Shown here: one piece after another, positions 48,291 to 59,036 of the stretch
Numbering within the stretch: the first letter of the stretch is position 1
Layout of the letters: every line of letters starts with the position of its first letter
Assembly (NCBI GenBank): GCA_037953625.1
Contig: CM075655.1
Span: forward strand, 73,993,501 to 74,057,500
Origin: Crotalaria pallida
Taxonomy: Eukaryota > Streptophyta > Magnoliopsida > Fabales > Fabaceae
Direction of reading: 5' to 3'
Length of the DNA stretch: 64,000 nucleotides
Translations under genes and position numbers: made by a program
The notes under the pieces: generated by a model
The model's input: the letters and a program-made list of their open reading frames with translations, nothing else
The model's database searches: none
What the model was told of the DNA's origin: nothing

Positions 48291-48524
48291 CCTCTGGGTT
48301 ACAGCTAAACTGCATCGCCCGTTTTCTTTTTCTCTCTGGGTTACGGCTTAACCGCATCGCCCTTTTTCTTTTACTCTGGGTTACGGCTTAACCGCATCGC
48401 CCTTTTTCTTTTTCCTCTGGGTTACGGCTTAACCGCATCGCCCTTTTTCTTTTTCTCTGGGTTACGGCTTAACCACATCGCCCTTTTTCTTTTTCCTCTG
48501 GGTTACGGCTTAACCGCATCGCCC
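48291..48524. repeat. Tandem repeat of about 40 bp, 6 units (gag-only 3' LTR)
   Basis: Each unit is a CT-rich spacer plus GGTTACGGCTTAACC, in which GGTTA and TAACC pair around a 5-base loop, followed by GCATCGCCC. The first unit is diverged (GGTTACAGCTAAACT). Confidence 0.9.
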
Positions 48525-49429
48525 TTATTCTCTTTCTATTCCACATATATACATATATCCATTTTCTCACGTTTCCACAACGCACACTAGCAAATAAGCA
48601 GTCATGCACGTCTAGCACCGAACATACACATTTCATATTTAAATCATTTTCTTGGTTTATACTCTTACTCTTTAATTGTTGTATCCTTTAATTACCAATT
48701 GAACTCCACACATATATTTCATTTAATTCGCCAGACATACATAACAATTAATCACCTACGCTCAATCACATATAACAACTAACTTTCACGTTCTTACTTT
48801 AATCATTTCCCTTTCCATCACTTAACCTTTAGACAATACCACACGTAACTCAATTATCATTCATGCATAAGTACACTTCAAGAATTCGCATTTATCAGTT
48901 AGGCATACATGAAAATTACCATATCAAAATAATCACCAACACTAACAATAATTTCAACTCCTTCAATTAGACATACACATTAATAACTAACACTTAGCAC
49001 ACCCATTAAATTACACAATCACTTCAAACTCCTTTTCTTTTAAGTTCATGATTCACGCTAAGGTCTATGTTATCCATTCTAAACATCAAATCTAAGTATA
49101 TAATTAATTGTACATATCCTCATACAATTCAATTTCCCCTTTTTACCTTTATTCAACATCTCTATTTTTCATTCAACATATCATCATCTACATTAACCTT
49201 AAGTACAACCCAAGCACATTTATATTTTTAAAACACATATTTCAAATCACACTATCTAGTTAGATTCTCTTTTGTTTATTTTTATCCTTTACTTTTAGTC
49301 TCGATTAATTACCCTAAGATTCGTTCACAAACATATCCATATATTCTTCGCAGGTATTATAACTAACTAGAAAGTACTCTCTAAAGCAAGGTAAAACACC
49401 CCTTACCTCGATTGGCGAAAATAAAGGGT

Positions 49430-50240
49430 TAACCTCACAATTCGGGGCTTGCCGACGAGAAGGAGCGGCGATCCGTGAAGCTTTAATGACCCGGGGCGAT
49501 GAACGGGTCCGTGGCGGTCGATACCGGTGAGTGGCGGCGCGCCGGCGGTCGATGTCGGTGGTGAGAACAATTACTGGCTGAACCAAAGCAACAACTTTGA
49601 GCTTCGGGACACCCGACACAAGCCCGACACAGCCACGGGTGGCGGTTTCCTTTATGCTTCGCGGACTAGATTGCGATCGGGGAAGAGTGCAGGGAGGCGG
49701 CGGATATGGAGCTCAACAGGGATGACTAGCAACGGTGGCCCAGAGAGAGGAGGAGGACAGTGGCGGTTACAACCTGCAGTGGCGGCGGCGGCAAACAAAC
49801 CAGGAAGGGACGGCAGCGGTGGCTCCAAACGAAGGGAGAGAGATCGGGAACGGAGTCTGTCTCAGATATGCAAGCCTTCCCCAACTCCGGCGGTGGTGAT
49901 GATGCGAGGGAAGCAGGGAGCAGTGGCAATCGGTGGCGGCGTGCGACGGTTCGAGCTTGGCTAAAGGGAGAAACGGGTTGCGATTCGCGACCGGTGGGGG
50001 GAAAAGGAGCGCGGTGCGGCGAAGGCGGCGTCAGGCTCCAGGGAGAGAGGGGAAGATAGGGACGGTTCGGGGAAGAGAGAAAACGTGAGAGATGGTTTGG
50101 CCAAGGACTGGTGGTGGCTTGTGGCGGCTTGGGCGGTGTACAAAAGATGGAGCCGGCGGAGGGAAGGAGATATGGGGGTTAAGGCCGGCGGCCAACTATT
50201 AGAGAAGAAGAGGTTGGGGAAGGAGGGTTTCGAACCCCCT
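49430..50240 (-). other. GC-rich block in gag-only LTR
   Basis: A sharp change to high GC content, rich in GGCGGC and GTGG words, between AT-rich flanks; repeated at 55660-56440. Overlapping frames exist on both strands (for example 145 codons at 49527-49964 on +), but they look like by-products of base composition. It could be leader sequence of the minus-strand transcript or captured host DNA. Confidence 0.6.
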
Positions 50241-50246
50241 TCCTCT

Positions 50247-50386
50247 TATTATTATTATTTTTTTATTTTTTTATTACATTATTATTATTATTATTATCAT
50301 TATTTTCTTTTTCTTTTTCTTTTTATTTATTTATTATTATTATTACTATTACTATTACTATTACTATTACTATTTTTCTTTATTTG
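50247..50386. repeat. TTA/CTATTA microsatellite
   Basis: TTA and TTACTA repeats interrupted by T-rich segments; a shorter version lies at 56436-56560 in the partner LTR. Confidence 0.9.
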
Positions 50387-50724
50387 TTTATTGTAAATCT
50401 CAAGAAATACTAATAATAAAATGTAAGCATCAAATAATTACCTCTATAAAATTATAAAGTTAAAAGTCTTGAAGTTCTTAAAACAAATTTAATAATTAAA
50501 TATGTCGAAAGCAAATTAAAGTATAGAAAATATATTTTTCAATAAGGGTAACTGTTTTAATGATTCTACTTTAAAATATATAAGTAAGATATATCTTCGT
50601 AACCACTGTAGCATACTTTATGAAAATGCTCTACACTCTAATGATAAATTTCAAGGATTCATTATTTTAATTTTAATTTAGTAAATTTCGTTATTTAATA
50701 CAAGTGAAACTTTGGGATGTTACA

Positions 50725-50739
50725 ATTCTCCCCCACTTA
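50725..50739 (-). other. Polypurine tract, gag-only element
   Basis: The minus strand reads AAGTGGGGGAGAAT immediately before the 3' LTR start at 50724, preceded by GGGGACGAAATTCTCC, the same arrangement as in the chromovirus at 44521-44554. Confidence 0.88.
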
Positions 50740-52482
50740 GGAGAATTTCGTCCCCGAAATTCCGATTGTTCCATAAAATGGAGAGGCATCCCTTGATAGA
50801 ATTCCCGACTATGGTTTTTACTTCTTTTCAACTTCTCCACCTTAGAGCTATAGGGGTTGATCCTGCTCTGGGAATAAGAGCAATACTAAACTCAACTTCT
50901 CGATTAATTGTCACCTGGCCCAATTCAACTAGCTACCAAATTCTCCCCCACTTAGTATCGAAGTACCTGGGTGTATCAATGTCAAGGAATAGGCTTGGTC
51001 GGTATTAATTGTCAGCTACTTAAATTCTTAATTACTTGGCGGGATTGAAGATAATATTGAGTTGGTTATTAGTTGATGATCATTGGGTCATGTCAAATTT
51101 CTATGGTTTGGGCGGATTCTCGTTTCTACACACATCTATGTTCTCGTACTAGATGGAGAGTGCGACCGAGGGGTAACTTAATTTGTTTCGGTAGGATTAC
51201 TTGGCAAAGTTGCTAATGTTTGTATTTCTCGCGAACAACCGTTTACGAATCTTGGTAAGGTTCCCTATGGCATATTGGGATCTAATTTGGCTTTTTAGGA
51301 AATGAAAGTTCCTACCTCGGTTGCTCCGACTTCATTTGGAAGGTGGCAATGATATCGACCATCAATAAACATAAGGATAGGGGTGATCAATCCCAACCTC
51401 GCATCTATCAACAGCACATCATTGCTATCTTCATTGATAGTATCATCCTTTAACGGATGCAAGAGTAAAGATGGCCAATCCTTACCCCACACACTATTAA
51501 ATGACAATACCATCGCAAGGTTTAGTTTAAAATTTAATTAGAGTCCTACAACTTGTCGGTTCTTCCTACGGCTCCTCATGGTTGTCTTAAAGATCGGTTA
51601 AAGTGTGTGTACTTCTTGAGTTTCACAACACCACATTGGAAAGGTTTAGGGATTTAGATTCTAAGAAGAGTAAGCTTTGGGAAATCTTAATAAGAAACTA
51701 ATGAGATCAACCTAGAATTCATTTAGAATTTCTACTTAACAAAAGAAAATTGTCCTAACTTCTTTGCCCGTTCGGTTTCAAGAAATTAACATCTCACATA
51801 AGGCATACCTCCACTCAACTCATCCAAGACCACTACTGTTTGCCCAGATCGGTTCCTACCTGCTTGTTGCCTTGCAGTACATCCACTTCTGTCCACGGGG
51901 TATTTCTGGGACACTATACTGCAAAAAGTCCCAGTTGTTCACACTGGTGACAAGGACCCTCTTTAGCAATCCGATCCTTGTACTAGCACACACCGCGGTG
52001 AGACTTTCTGAAATGCAAACATGGTGTCTAGTAATGGAAACGACCACGCTTTGGTTCGCATTTCTTGGGACTGCTGCCTTAGTGTGGTTGTCGGCGTATG
52101 GATCTACTTTCCGAGCCGATCTCTTCCCTCGTTAGCGCTTCCTAACCTTAGAATCTATCGAGTGACAACACTATCTCGGGATTTAGCTAAGTTTCATCAG
52201 AATCATATAGTTTACCGACTATTTCTAAGGCTTTTCACAACTAGCTAAGAAACTATAAATGGAATTCACATATTTCTTAAATCTCATGGTCCCTTGTTGT
52301 AAGGGGTTAAGGATTGAAATCGTAAGTAGAGCAGGTTCAGCGTAGTTATTATTACAGAGCTAGCGAAGATAGAGGCCTGGGGTTCGGAAAGTGTCTCTAC
52401 CTTTTAGTAGGTCCTAATCTTTTCACACATTTAGTTGCGGTGAATTATGTAACATAGTAGCTAACACATACCTCCAATCCGC
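50740..52482 (-). other. Non-coding remainder of the gag-only internal region
   Basis: About 1.74 kb lie between the gag stop and the polypurine tract, where an autonomous element would have about 3.3 kb of pol. No protease, RT or integrase motif was found in either direction, and the short frames are unrelated to pol. A second CTCCCCCACTTAG block at about 50943-50955 duplicates part of the polypurine tract region. Confidence 0.7.
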
Positions 52483-53586
52483 TCAACCGAGACTTCCAAC
52501 ATTTCTCTCTGATTCGAGTTGGTTTAAACCTGCCTTTTGCACCTGAGCCGCGTCCACTTCCATCTTTAGGGTGCTCTTGGGGCAGTTGGTGGAAAAGTGC
52601 CCTGGTTGTCCGCACTGGTAGCAAAGGCCTTCTTTCTTGCACCGATTTATCAGTCGGCACTTACCACGATGGAATTTCCCGCAAAGTGAACAGGGTGGCG
52701 TAGTGTAGGTGATGGTCGCATCCTGACCGGCTGCAAGAGGAACGTCTCCTCTAGGATGAGAATAAGGGCCCGACCTCTGAACTGGACCCCTATCTCTAAT
52801 AGGACCATCTAACTTCTGAGTCGTCTTGCTCTGCTTTTCCGCCAATTCTTGCTTGAGGGCCTTCTCAGCTGCACGTTGTTTCCGACTCTTTTCATAAGTA
52901 CTAGTCATATTGATCAGTTGAGACAGGTTGGCGATGTTCTGATACTCAAAAGCCATCTTTATTTCAGAACGAAGTCCGGTCTCGAACTTGATGCACTTGG
53001 TCCTTTCATCAGCATCTCTGTAACTCCCTGCATATCGGATCAACTCCTCAAACCTAGCAGCATACTCCCCAACGCTCATATTTCCTTGCACTAGCTGCAG
53101 AAAAGCTATCTCCTTTTCTCTACGGACATCCTCGGGAAAGTATTTGCCGAGAAAACGGTCCTTGAACAACTCCCAAGTGATCGCCTGGTTGTTCGCCTCC
53201 AGACCCCTCCGCATTTGTTGCCACCAGTGTTCTGCTTCACTAGTCAGCATGTATTGTGCTAGCAGAACCTTTTGTTCCTCCGGTGGTGCCATAGTATTCA
53301 AGATCTTTTCAATCTCCTGCAACCAAAGCTGTGCCCCATCGGGATTGAACCCTCCTTCGAACTTTAACGGATCATTCTTCCTGAATCGTGCCAACCAATC
53401 AGTCACAACTGGAGCTGGTGGTTGAGGATTCAATAATGCTGCTGTTGTTGTTGCTATTGCTGCTGCTATGTTCTCCCCCTGGTTATGATGCATTTGCGCC
53501 ATGTTAGTAGCCTGATCCTGTTGCATCTGTACCAGATGTTCCAGAATAGCGCGGATCCCGTCATTATCGACCCGTCTACCAGCCAT
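52483..53586 (-). CDS. gag: Retrotransposon Gag protein (capsid/nucleocapsid), intact
   Basis: 367 residues from ATG 53586. Gag packages the element RNA into cytoplasmic particles. The capsid-like region has DPLKFEGGFNPDGA (72-85), WW at 121-122, YFPEDVRREKE from 149 and SVGEYAARFEEL at 171-182, closely matching the neighbouring chromovirus Gag. Near the C-terminus are a cysteine/histidine segment (about 300-317) and the zinc knuckle CYQCGQPGHFSTNC (322-335) for RNA binding. It ends 31 residues later with no pol fusion. The frame is free of stops, while the only other gag in the window is fused to a broken pol, so this copy may still provide Gag. The primer site lies about 160 bp upstream. 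Confidence 0.93.
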   Translation of the reverse strand: MAGRRVDNDGIRAILEHLVQMQQDQATNMAQMHHNQGENIAAAIATTTAALLNPQPPAPVVTDWLARFRKNDPLKFEGGFNPDGAQLWLQEIEKILNTMAPPEEQKVLLAQYMLTSEAEHWWQQMRRGLEANNQAITWELFKDRFLGKYFPEDVRREKEIAFLQLVQGNMSVGEYAARFEELIRYAGSYRDADERTKCIKFETGLRSEIKMAFEYQNIANLSQLINMTSTYEKSRKQRAAEKALKQELAEKQSKTTQKLDGPIRDRGPVQRSGPYSHPRGDVPLAAGQDATITYTTPPCSLCGKFHRGKCRLINRCKKEGLCYQCGQPGHFSTNCPKSTLKMEVDAAQVQKAGLNQLESERNVGSLG

Positions 53587-53747
53587 TCTGTTTAGTCATG
53601 CATAAGGTCGACAGTTAATGCTTAATGGAATAATTAACGGTATGAACACCCTATAAATAAATTCTAGACTCTAAACTATAAACATCGATTACTCGGTCGG
53701 TGAGTAATCACTGGAGTAGCTCATAACTCCAAAGGCCGAGGGAAACT

Positions 53748-53759
53748 GCTCTGATACCA
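53748..53759 (-). other. Primer binding site (tRNA-iMet), gag-only element
   Basis: The minus strand reads TGGTATCAGAGC, starting five bases inside the 5' LTR end at 53764. Confidence 0.93.
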
Positions 53760-53763
53760 TAAA

Positions 53764-56700
53764 TGTAACACCCTCACAATTAACTAGTTAAAATTATGAT
53801 TTATTAAAATAGGTACTTAAAAATTTCTTTTTAAATTAAAATACTTAAGAATATTTTTCCGGAAAACGGGCAGAGTTTCCTCTGTTTTTCGGACTTTCCG
53901 AAAATTTCCTGTTTGTACCTGTTCAGACCAGAACAATTTAAAATATAAACAGACACATTTTACATATGATTATAATCCTAATGCCCTTACTAATACAAGT
54001 TTAGGGCGCATAACTACTACATATTCCAAATTACAAAAATAACAGTTTTTCATAAAATTCCACTACAGTCCACTCAAAAATAATGAGCGAGCACTCCACA
54101 TGGAGTGCTATTCCTGCTCGGCCTGAAACTGAGTCTGCTCAACTTTGAACCTGTAAAAATGGTTGCAAGGGTGAGCTTTACACATGAAATAGAGAATAGC
54201 TTCTAACTAGACATAATAACCTACAAAATCAAACACAAACATTTCAGGTAGTTCAAAACATAGCAAACTCAAACAATTCAAATTCATACGCATCTATAAT
54301 CTTTTCTTTCGCCCATCATTCTTATCACTTTTCTTAATATACTTTCTTTTTCATTTCTAATACATTTCTCTTTTCTTTACTCATTTTCTTTCTTTTCATT
54401 CCTTTTTGTTATTTTCTTGCTCACTTTTCTTTTCTCTTTTTCCTCTAGGTTACAGCTAAACTGCATCGCCCGTTTTCTTTTTCTCTCTGGGTTACGGCTT
54501 AACCGCATCGCCCTTTTTCTTTTTCTCTGGGTTACGGCTTAACCGCATCACCCTTTTTCTTTTACTCTGGGTTACGGCTTAACCGCATCGCCCTTTTTCT
54601 TTTTCTCTGGGTTACGGCTTAACCGCATCGCCCTTTTTCTTTTTCCTCTGGGTTACGGCTTAACCGCATCGCCCTTTTTCTTTTTCTCTGGGTTACGGCT
54701 TAACCACATCGCCCTTTTTCTTTTTCCTCTGGGTTACGGCTTAACCGCATCGCCCTTATTCTCTTTCTATTCCATATATATACATATATCCATTTTCTCA
54801 CGTTTCCACAACGCACACTAGCAAATAAGCAGTCATGCACGTCTAGCACCGAACATACACATTTCAAATTTAAATCATTTTCTTGGTTTATACTCTTACT
54901 CTTTAATTGTTGTATCCTTTAATTACCAATTGAACTCCACACATATATTTCATTTAATTCGCCAGACATACATAACAGTTAATCACCTACGCTCAATCAC
55001 ATATAACAACTAACTTTCACATTCTTACTTTAATCATTTCCCTTTCCATCACTTAACCTTTAGACAATACCACACGTAACTCAATTATCATTCATGCATA
55101 AGTACACTTCAAGAATTCGCATTTATCAGTTAGGCATACATGAAAATTACCATATCAAATTAATCACCAACACTAACAATAATTTCAACTCCTTCAATTA
55201 GACATACACATTAATAACTAACACTTAGCACACCCATTAAATTACACAATCACTTCAAACTCCTTTTCTTTTAAGTTCATGATTCATGCTAAGGTCTATG
55301 TTATCCATTCTAAACATCAAATCTAAGTATATAATTAATTGTACATATCCTCATACAATTCAATTTCCCCTTTTTACCTTTATTCAACATCTCTATTTTT
55401 CATTCAACATATCATCATCTACATTCACCTTAAGTACAACCCAAGCACATTTATATTTTTAAAACACATATTTCAAATCACACTATCCAGTTAGATTCTC
55501 TTTTGTTTATTTTTATCCTTTACTTTTAGTCTCGATTAATTACCCTAATATTCGTTCACAAACATATCCATATATTCTTCGCAGGTATTATAACTAACTA
55601 GAAAGTACTCTCTAAAGCAAGGTAAAACACCCCTTACCTCGATTGACGAAAATAAAGGGTTAACCTCACAATTCGGGGCTTGCCGACGAGAAGGAGCGGC
55701 GATCCGTGAAGCTTTAATGACCCGGGGCGATGAACGGGTCCGTGGCGGTCGATACCGGTGAGTGGCGGCGCGCCGGCGGTCGATGTCGGTGGTGAGAACA
55801 ATTACTGGCTGAACCAAAGCAACAGCTTTGAGCTTCGGGACACCCGACACAAGCCCGGCACAGCCACGGGTGGCGGTTTCCTTTATGCTTCGCGGACTGG
55901 ATTGCGATCGGGGAAGAGTGCAGGGAGGCGGCGGATATGGAGCTCAACAGGGATGACTAGCAACGGTGGCCCAGAGAGAGGAGGAGGACAGTGGCGGTTA
56001 CAACCTGCAGTGGCGGCGGCGGCAAACAAACCAGGAAGGGACGGCAGCGGTGGCTCCAAAGGAAGGGAGAGAGATCGGGAACGGAGTCTGTCTCAGATCT
56101 GCAAGCCTTCCCCAACTCCGGCGGTGGTGATGATGCGAGGGAAGCAGGGAGCAGTGGCAATCGGTGGCGGCGTGCGACGGTTCGAGCTTGGCTAAAGGGA
56201 GAAACGGGTCGCGATTCGCGACCGGTGGGGGGAAAAGGAGCGCGGTGCGGCGGAGGCGGCGTCAGGCTCCTGGGAGAGAGGGGAAGATAGGGACGGTTCG
56301 GGGAAGAGAGAAAACGTGAGAGATGGTTTGGCCAAGGACTGGTGGTGGCTTGTGGAGGCTTGGGCGGTGTACAAAAGATGGAGCCGGCGGAGGGAAGGAG
56401 ATATGGGGGTTAGGGCCGGCGGCCAACTAGTGCATTCCTCTTATTATTATTTTTTTTTATTTTTTTATTACATTATTATTATTATTATCATTATTTTATT
56501 TTTCTTTTTCTTTTTATTTATTTATTATTATTATTACTATTACTATTACTATTTTTCTTTATTTGTTTATTGTAAATCTCAAGAAATACTAATAATAAAA
56601 TGTAAGCATCAAATAATTACCTCTATAAAATTATAAAGTTAAAAGTCTTCAAGTTCTTAAAACAAATTTAATAATTAAATATGTCGAAAGCAAATTAAAG

Positions 56701-56900
56701 TATAGAAAATATATTTTTCAATAAGGGTAACTGTTTTAATGATTCTACTTTAAAATATATAAGTAAGATATATCTTCGTAACCCTGTAGGATACTTTATG
56801 AAAATGCTCTACACTAATGATAAATTTCAAGGATTCATTATTTTAATTTTAATTTAGTAAATTTCGTTATTTAATACAAGTGAAACTTTGGGATGTTACA
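53764..56900 (-). repeat. 5' LTR of the gag-only element (3,137 bp)
   Basis: Near-identical partner of 47613-50724, with eight instead of six about-40-bp units (54442-54755) and a shorter TTA microsatellite (56436-56560). About 26 bp present near 50205-50240 of the partner (just before the microsatellite) are missing here. Confidence 0.92.
54442..54755. repeat. Tandem repeat of about 40 bp, 8 units (gag-only 5' LTR)
   Basis: Same hairpin-bearing unit as 48291-48524, expanded by two copies. The diverged first unit and the unit with AACCACATCG are kept in both LTRs, which locates the change in copy number to the middle of the array. Confidence 0.9.
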
Positions 56901-57127
56901 ATTGATGTAAGGTACGCCTTAGTCCCACATCGGCTGGTAAGGAGAACGAAGCATGCCTTATATATGGTGTGGATACCTTACCTCACGTGGACGCGTTTTG
57001 GGGCTCACTGTTAGTGTGGGACCAAGAGCAAAACCGTGAGGGTGAAGAATGCCCAAAGCGGACAATATCCACGTGGCGGTGCACTGGGCCCCAGTGCCCA
57101 GTACCGTACGGCTGGCTGGGGCTGGGC
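56901..57127. mobile_element. Small interspersed repeat (227 bp) with snRNA-promoter-like motif
   Basis: Inserted at the very end of the gag-only LTR, between two TGTTACA words (56894-56900 and 57128-57134). On + it has GTCCCACATCG (56922-56932), an exact match to the plant snRNA upstream element RTCCCACATCG, then a TATATAT box 26 bp later (56959). On minus it reads TGTAACAGCCC near its start (57134) and has ATATTGTCCGCTTTGGGC; these words recur in a small repeat I recall from several plant genomes, probably a TRIM-like LTR. The 7-bp repeats may be a target duplication, or one may belong to the element itself. Confidence 0.6.
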
Positions 57128-57134
57128 TGTTACA

Positions 57135-57139
57135 TGTTT
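57135..57139. other. Target-site duplication TGTTT (right) of the gag-only element
   Basis: Equals 47608-47612. The small repeat at 56901-57127 now separates it from the LTR end. Confidence 0.85.
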
Positions 57140-57278
57140 AGTGTATATGATTTCGAGAGGTCTTAGAGTGAGGTTTTATTTTATACAGCTGAGTTGTATA
57201 TGTTTCATAAACTCTTGCTATCTCGACTGATGTTACTTGCTGCTACTGTACTTATGGGGTTTCATATTATGCTTTCGA

Positions 57279-57317
<39 letters not shown>

Positions 57318-57674
57318 TTTAATTTCCTCAGCAGAGCCCCAAAAGTATTATTTTTACTTCCGCGAACTCTGATTTTTATTTACAAGGGATTCAGAGATAA
57401 ATTTATATTTCCTATGTTATGTGTTCAGATCCCACTCGAGAAGCAAGTGATATGTTTTCAATAATAACTATTAATAATGTTTTCTATGACTAAGGAAATG
57501 CTATCTCGAGAGTCTTTTCGAACTTAATATCGTGCTGAGCCGAATTCAAAAGAATTTATGACCAAGCAAGTACAAGTTTTAAAAAGGAAAAATTTTCTAG
57601 TCCTAATTTTTGATAGCAAGAAATAAACTATTTGGAAATATTAATTATTTTCAAGTTAAAAACAGAGCGTCACA
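57140..57674 (+). repeat. 3' LTR of the chromovirus, second part
   Basis: Resumes at AGTGTATATG exactly where the first part stopped and ends CAGAGCGTCACA at 57674, like the 5' LTR end at 40010. It includes a TA run (57280-57313). Confidence 0.92.
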
Positions 57675-57679
57675 GATCA
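57675..57679. other. Target-site duplication (right) of the chromovirus
   Basis: GATCA against GATCC on the left; one mismatch. Confidence 0.7.
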
Positions 57680-57996
57680 CAATCCCCAATCTATGAGGAT
57701 GGGGGAATGATCAGATACCCCTGGAAGAAGAAACTCTGTTTCAGCATTCGGCCACTGCATACACCAATAACCATTCACAAGAGCGCGATCAAGTTTACAA
57801 TAGATTCTATCTTGTTGATCCTGCTTCTTGCATCATGTGTAATAACAACCCCTGTATCTCATATCAATCAACTGACAAGAGTGTACACAGTCATTAAAAT
57901 AAGCTAATAAAGTAACATCAACAAGCATACCATCAAGTTTCTCATTATAAGAAACAAAGGTATTGAAATCCCCCAAAACAATCCAGGGGATTTGAA
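57680..57996 (-). pseudogene. LINE ORF2 endonuclease, C-terminal part
   Basis: On minus the frame reads IPWIVLGDFNTF and later SDHSPILIDWG. These are the GDFN and SDH motifs of the apurinic-type endonuclease that opens LINE ORF2 proteins. It is the missing 5' neighbour of the LINE at 33774-36555, and the reading resumes across the chromovirus. The N-terminal endonuclease motifs are absent, so the LINE is 5'-truncated near 57990-58030; the exact end was not resolved. Confidence 0.85.
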
Positions 57997-58641
57997 TAAA
58001 AGCTTGAATTCCTTTTGTTTTGGATCTTTTTATTGAAAAAGATATAATTATACATAAATTAATGGGTTCGTAAGCTTGATGAAATTATGGCCTCGAAGGT
58101 GTATGAGTACTACAGGTATTACAGGTAAAGGGACATCACTACTCGTTATTTAACTACGGTATGATGCGCTCTTGATAGTAGAGACGCCTTCTGGACCGGA
58201 AATCAGGGCTGTTGATTATGGAGGCGCGGCAACGGTGGTGCGCCACATCACCAGTGCAGTAGTTGCAGTGATGGAGTTTCTTTGTGATGGTGATGAGAGG
58301 GGGGAGGGTGAGCGCTTTTGATGCTCACTTCACTCTTTCACGTTTCTCACTCTTGTTTCTCTTCAGTGTTCCTTCTCTGAAACTTAGAGAATAGAACCAT
58401 GTGTTTTTGTGTATTGTTTCAGTGTGTCGCCGTTGCATTTCTTGCTGTTGCTTCGACTGATGGTGGCACCTTTATATAATGCTCCTTTTATCCACTGGTC
58501 ATTGCCTTTTTCCTTTTATCTGTTGGTCCACGCAGCTTTTCCTTCTTTGTTGCTGCCTCCCTCCTTCTTTATCAGGTGCCAGTTTGTCCTTTTGCCATTT
58601 CAAGCTTTCCATTAATGGCTAGGGAAAGAAGGCATACAAGG
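57997..58641. other. Possible host sequence, no gene supported
   Basis: Mixed composition, GC-rich around 58195-58320, with a TATATAA word near 58473. On +, MASKVYEYYRYYR followed by a GT splice-donor-like site (58089-58130) could be an exon edge, but no second exon or known protein was found. It lies between the LINE 5' end and a family-L LTR. Confidence 0.35.
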
Positions 58642-59036
58642 TGTAACAGCCCGATTTTCGTAATCCAAATAATTAACTTTTCCTTTATTAAAGTTGCAAA
58701 AATGAGGCCAAATTTTTTTTTTTTGAAAAAATTTTGAGATGTCATTGGTGTACTCTAACATCTTTACTTGAAAACCGAGTTGTTACTAAAACTCATACTC
58801 ACTTATGTGAATCTCAAATAAACATTTAACATCGGAAAACAGTTTGGTTACAAACCCAGCATAGCTCTTTATATTTCATCAAAAGATAACTTGCACAATT
58901 CTCAAACAGTTTCATGCTTACACTTCTTTTGAAAATAGGCATACTCTAAAATAAGCTGAATTACATAAATAGTTCATCACTCAGGTAATCCTTGACTCAA
59001 AGCACTCACAACAAACTTAGACTAATGACACTATTC

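Larger units (their letters stand above)
47613..50724 (-). repeat. 3' LTR of the gag-only element (3,112 bp)
   Basis: The plus strand starts TGTAACACCCTCACAATTAA and ends CTTTGGGATGTTACA. It contains a 20-bp palindrome (47939-47958), about 40-bp tandem repeats (48291-48524), a GC-rich block (49430-50240) and a TTA-type microsatellite (50247-50386). It differs from the partner LTR mainly in repeat number. Confidence 0.92.
47613..56900 (-). mobile_element. Gag-only LTR retrotransposon (TR-GAG type)
   Basis: Minus-oriented: 5' LTR 53764-56900, internal 50725-53763 (3,039 bp), 3' LTR 47613-50724. The primer site, polypurine tract and TGTTT duplications are all clear. The only coding region is an intact gag; no protease, RT, RNase H or integrase is present, so it would depend on another element's enzymes. 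Terminal-repeat elements with only gag are known in plants as TR-GAG. A Tekay-type element with the same primer site and related Gag surrounds it and is a plausible helper type. Confidence 0.9.
36556..57674 (+). mobile_element. Tekay/Del-type chromovirus (Ty3/gypsy), with a nested insertion in its 3' LTR
   Basis: A complete element of about 11.6 kb once the nested 47613-57139 block is removed: 5' LTR (36556-40010), primer site, one gag-pol frame (40174-44511), polypurine tract and 3' LTR (44555-47612 plus 57140-57674). The gag-protease-RT-RNase H-integrase order with a C-terminal chromodomain-like tail and LTRs of about 3.5 kb fit the Tekay (Del) clade. It sits inside the LINE, on the opposite strand. 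Confidence 0.92.

Noticed and set aside
48291..48524. CRISPR-like array of regular repeats
   Set aside because: Units are adjacent, with CT-rich spacers that are nearly the same; it lies in a plant LTR and is a simple tandem repeat.
49527..49964. 145-codon frame rich in glycine and arginine (also 55758-56195)
   Set aside because: Antisense to the element, in a GC-rich block where long frames occur by chance on both strands; no domain recognised.
56901..57127. Cassandra-type TRIM with 5S rRNA promoter
   Set aside because: No 5S A-box/C-box sequence is present; the conserved words are the snRNA-type element instead.
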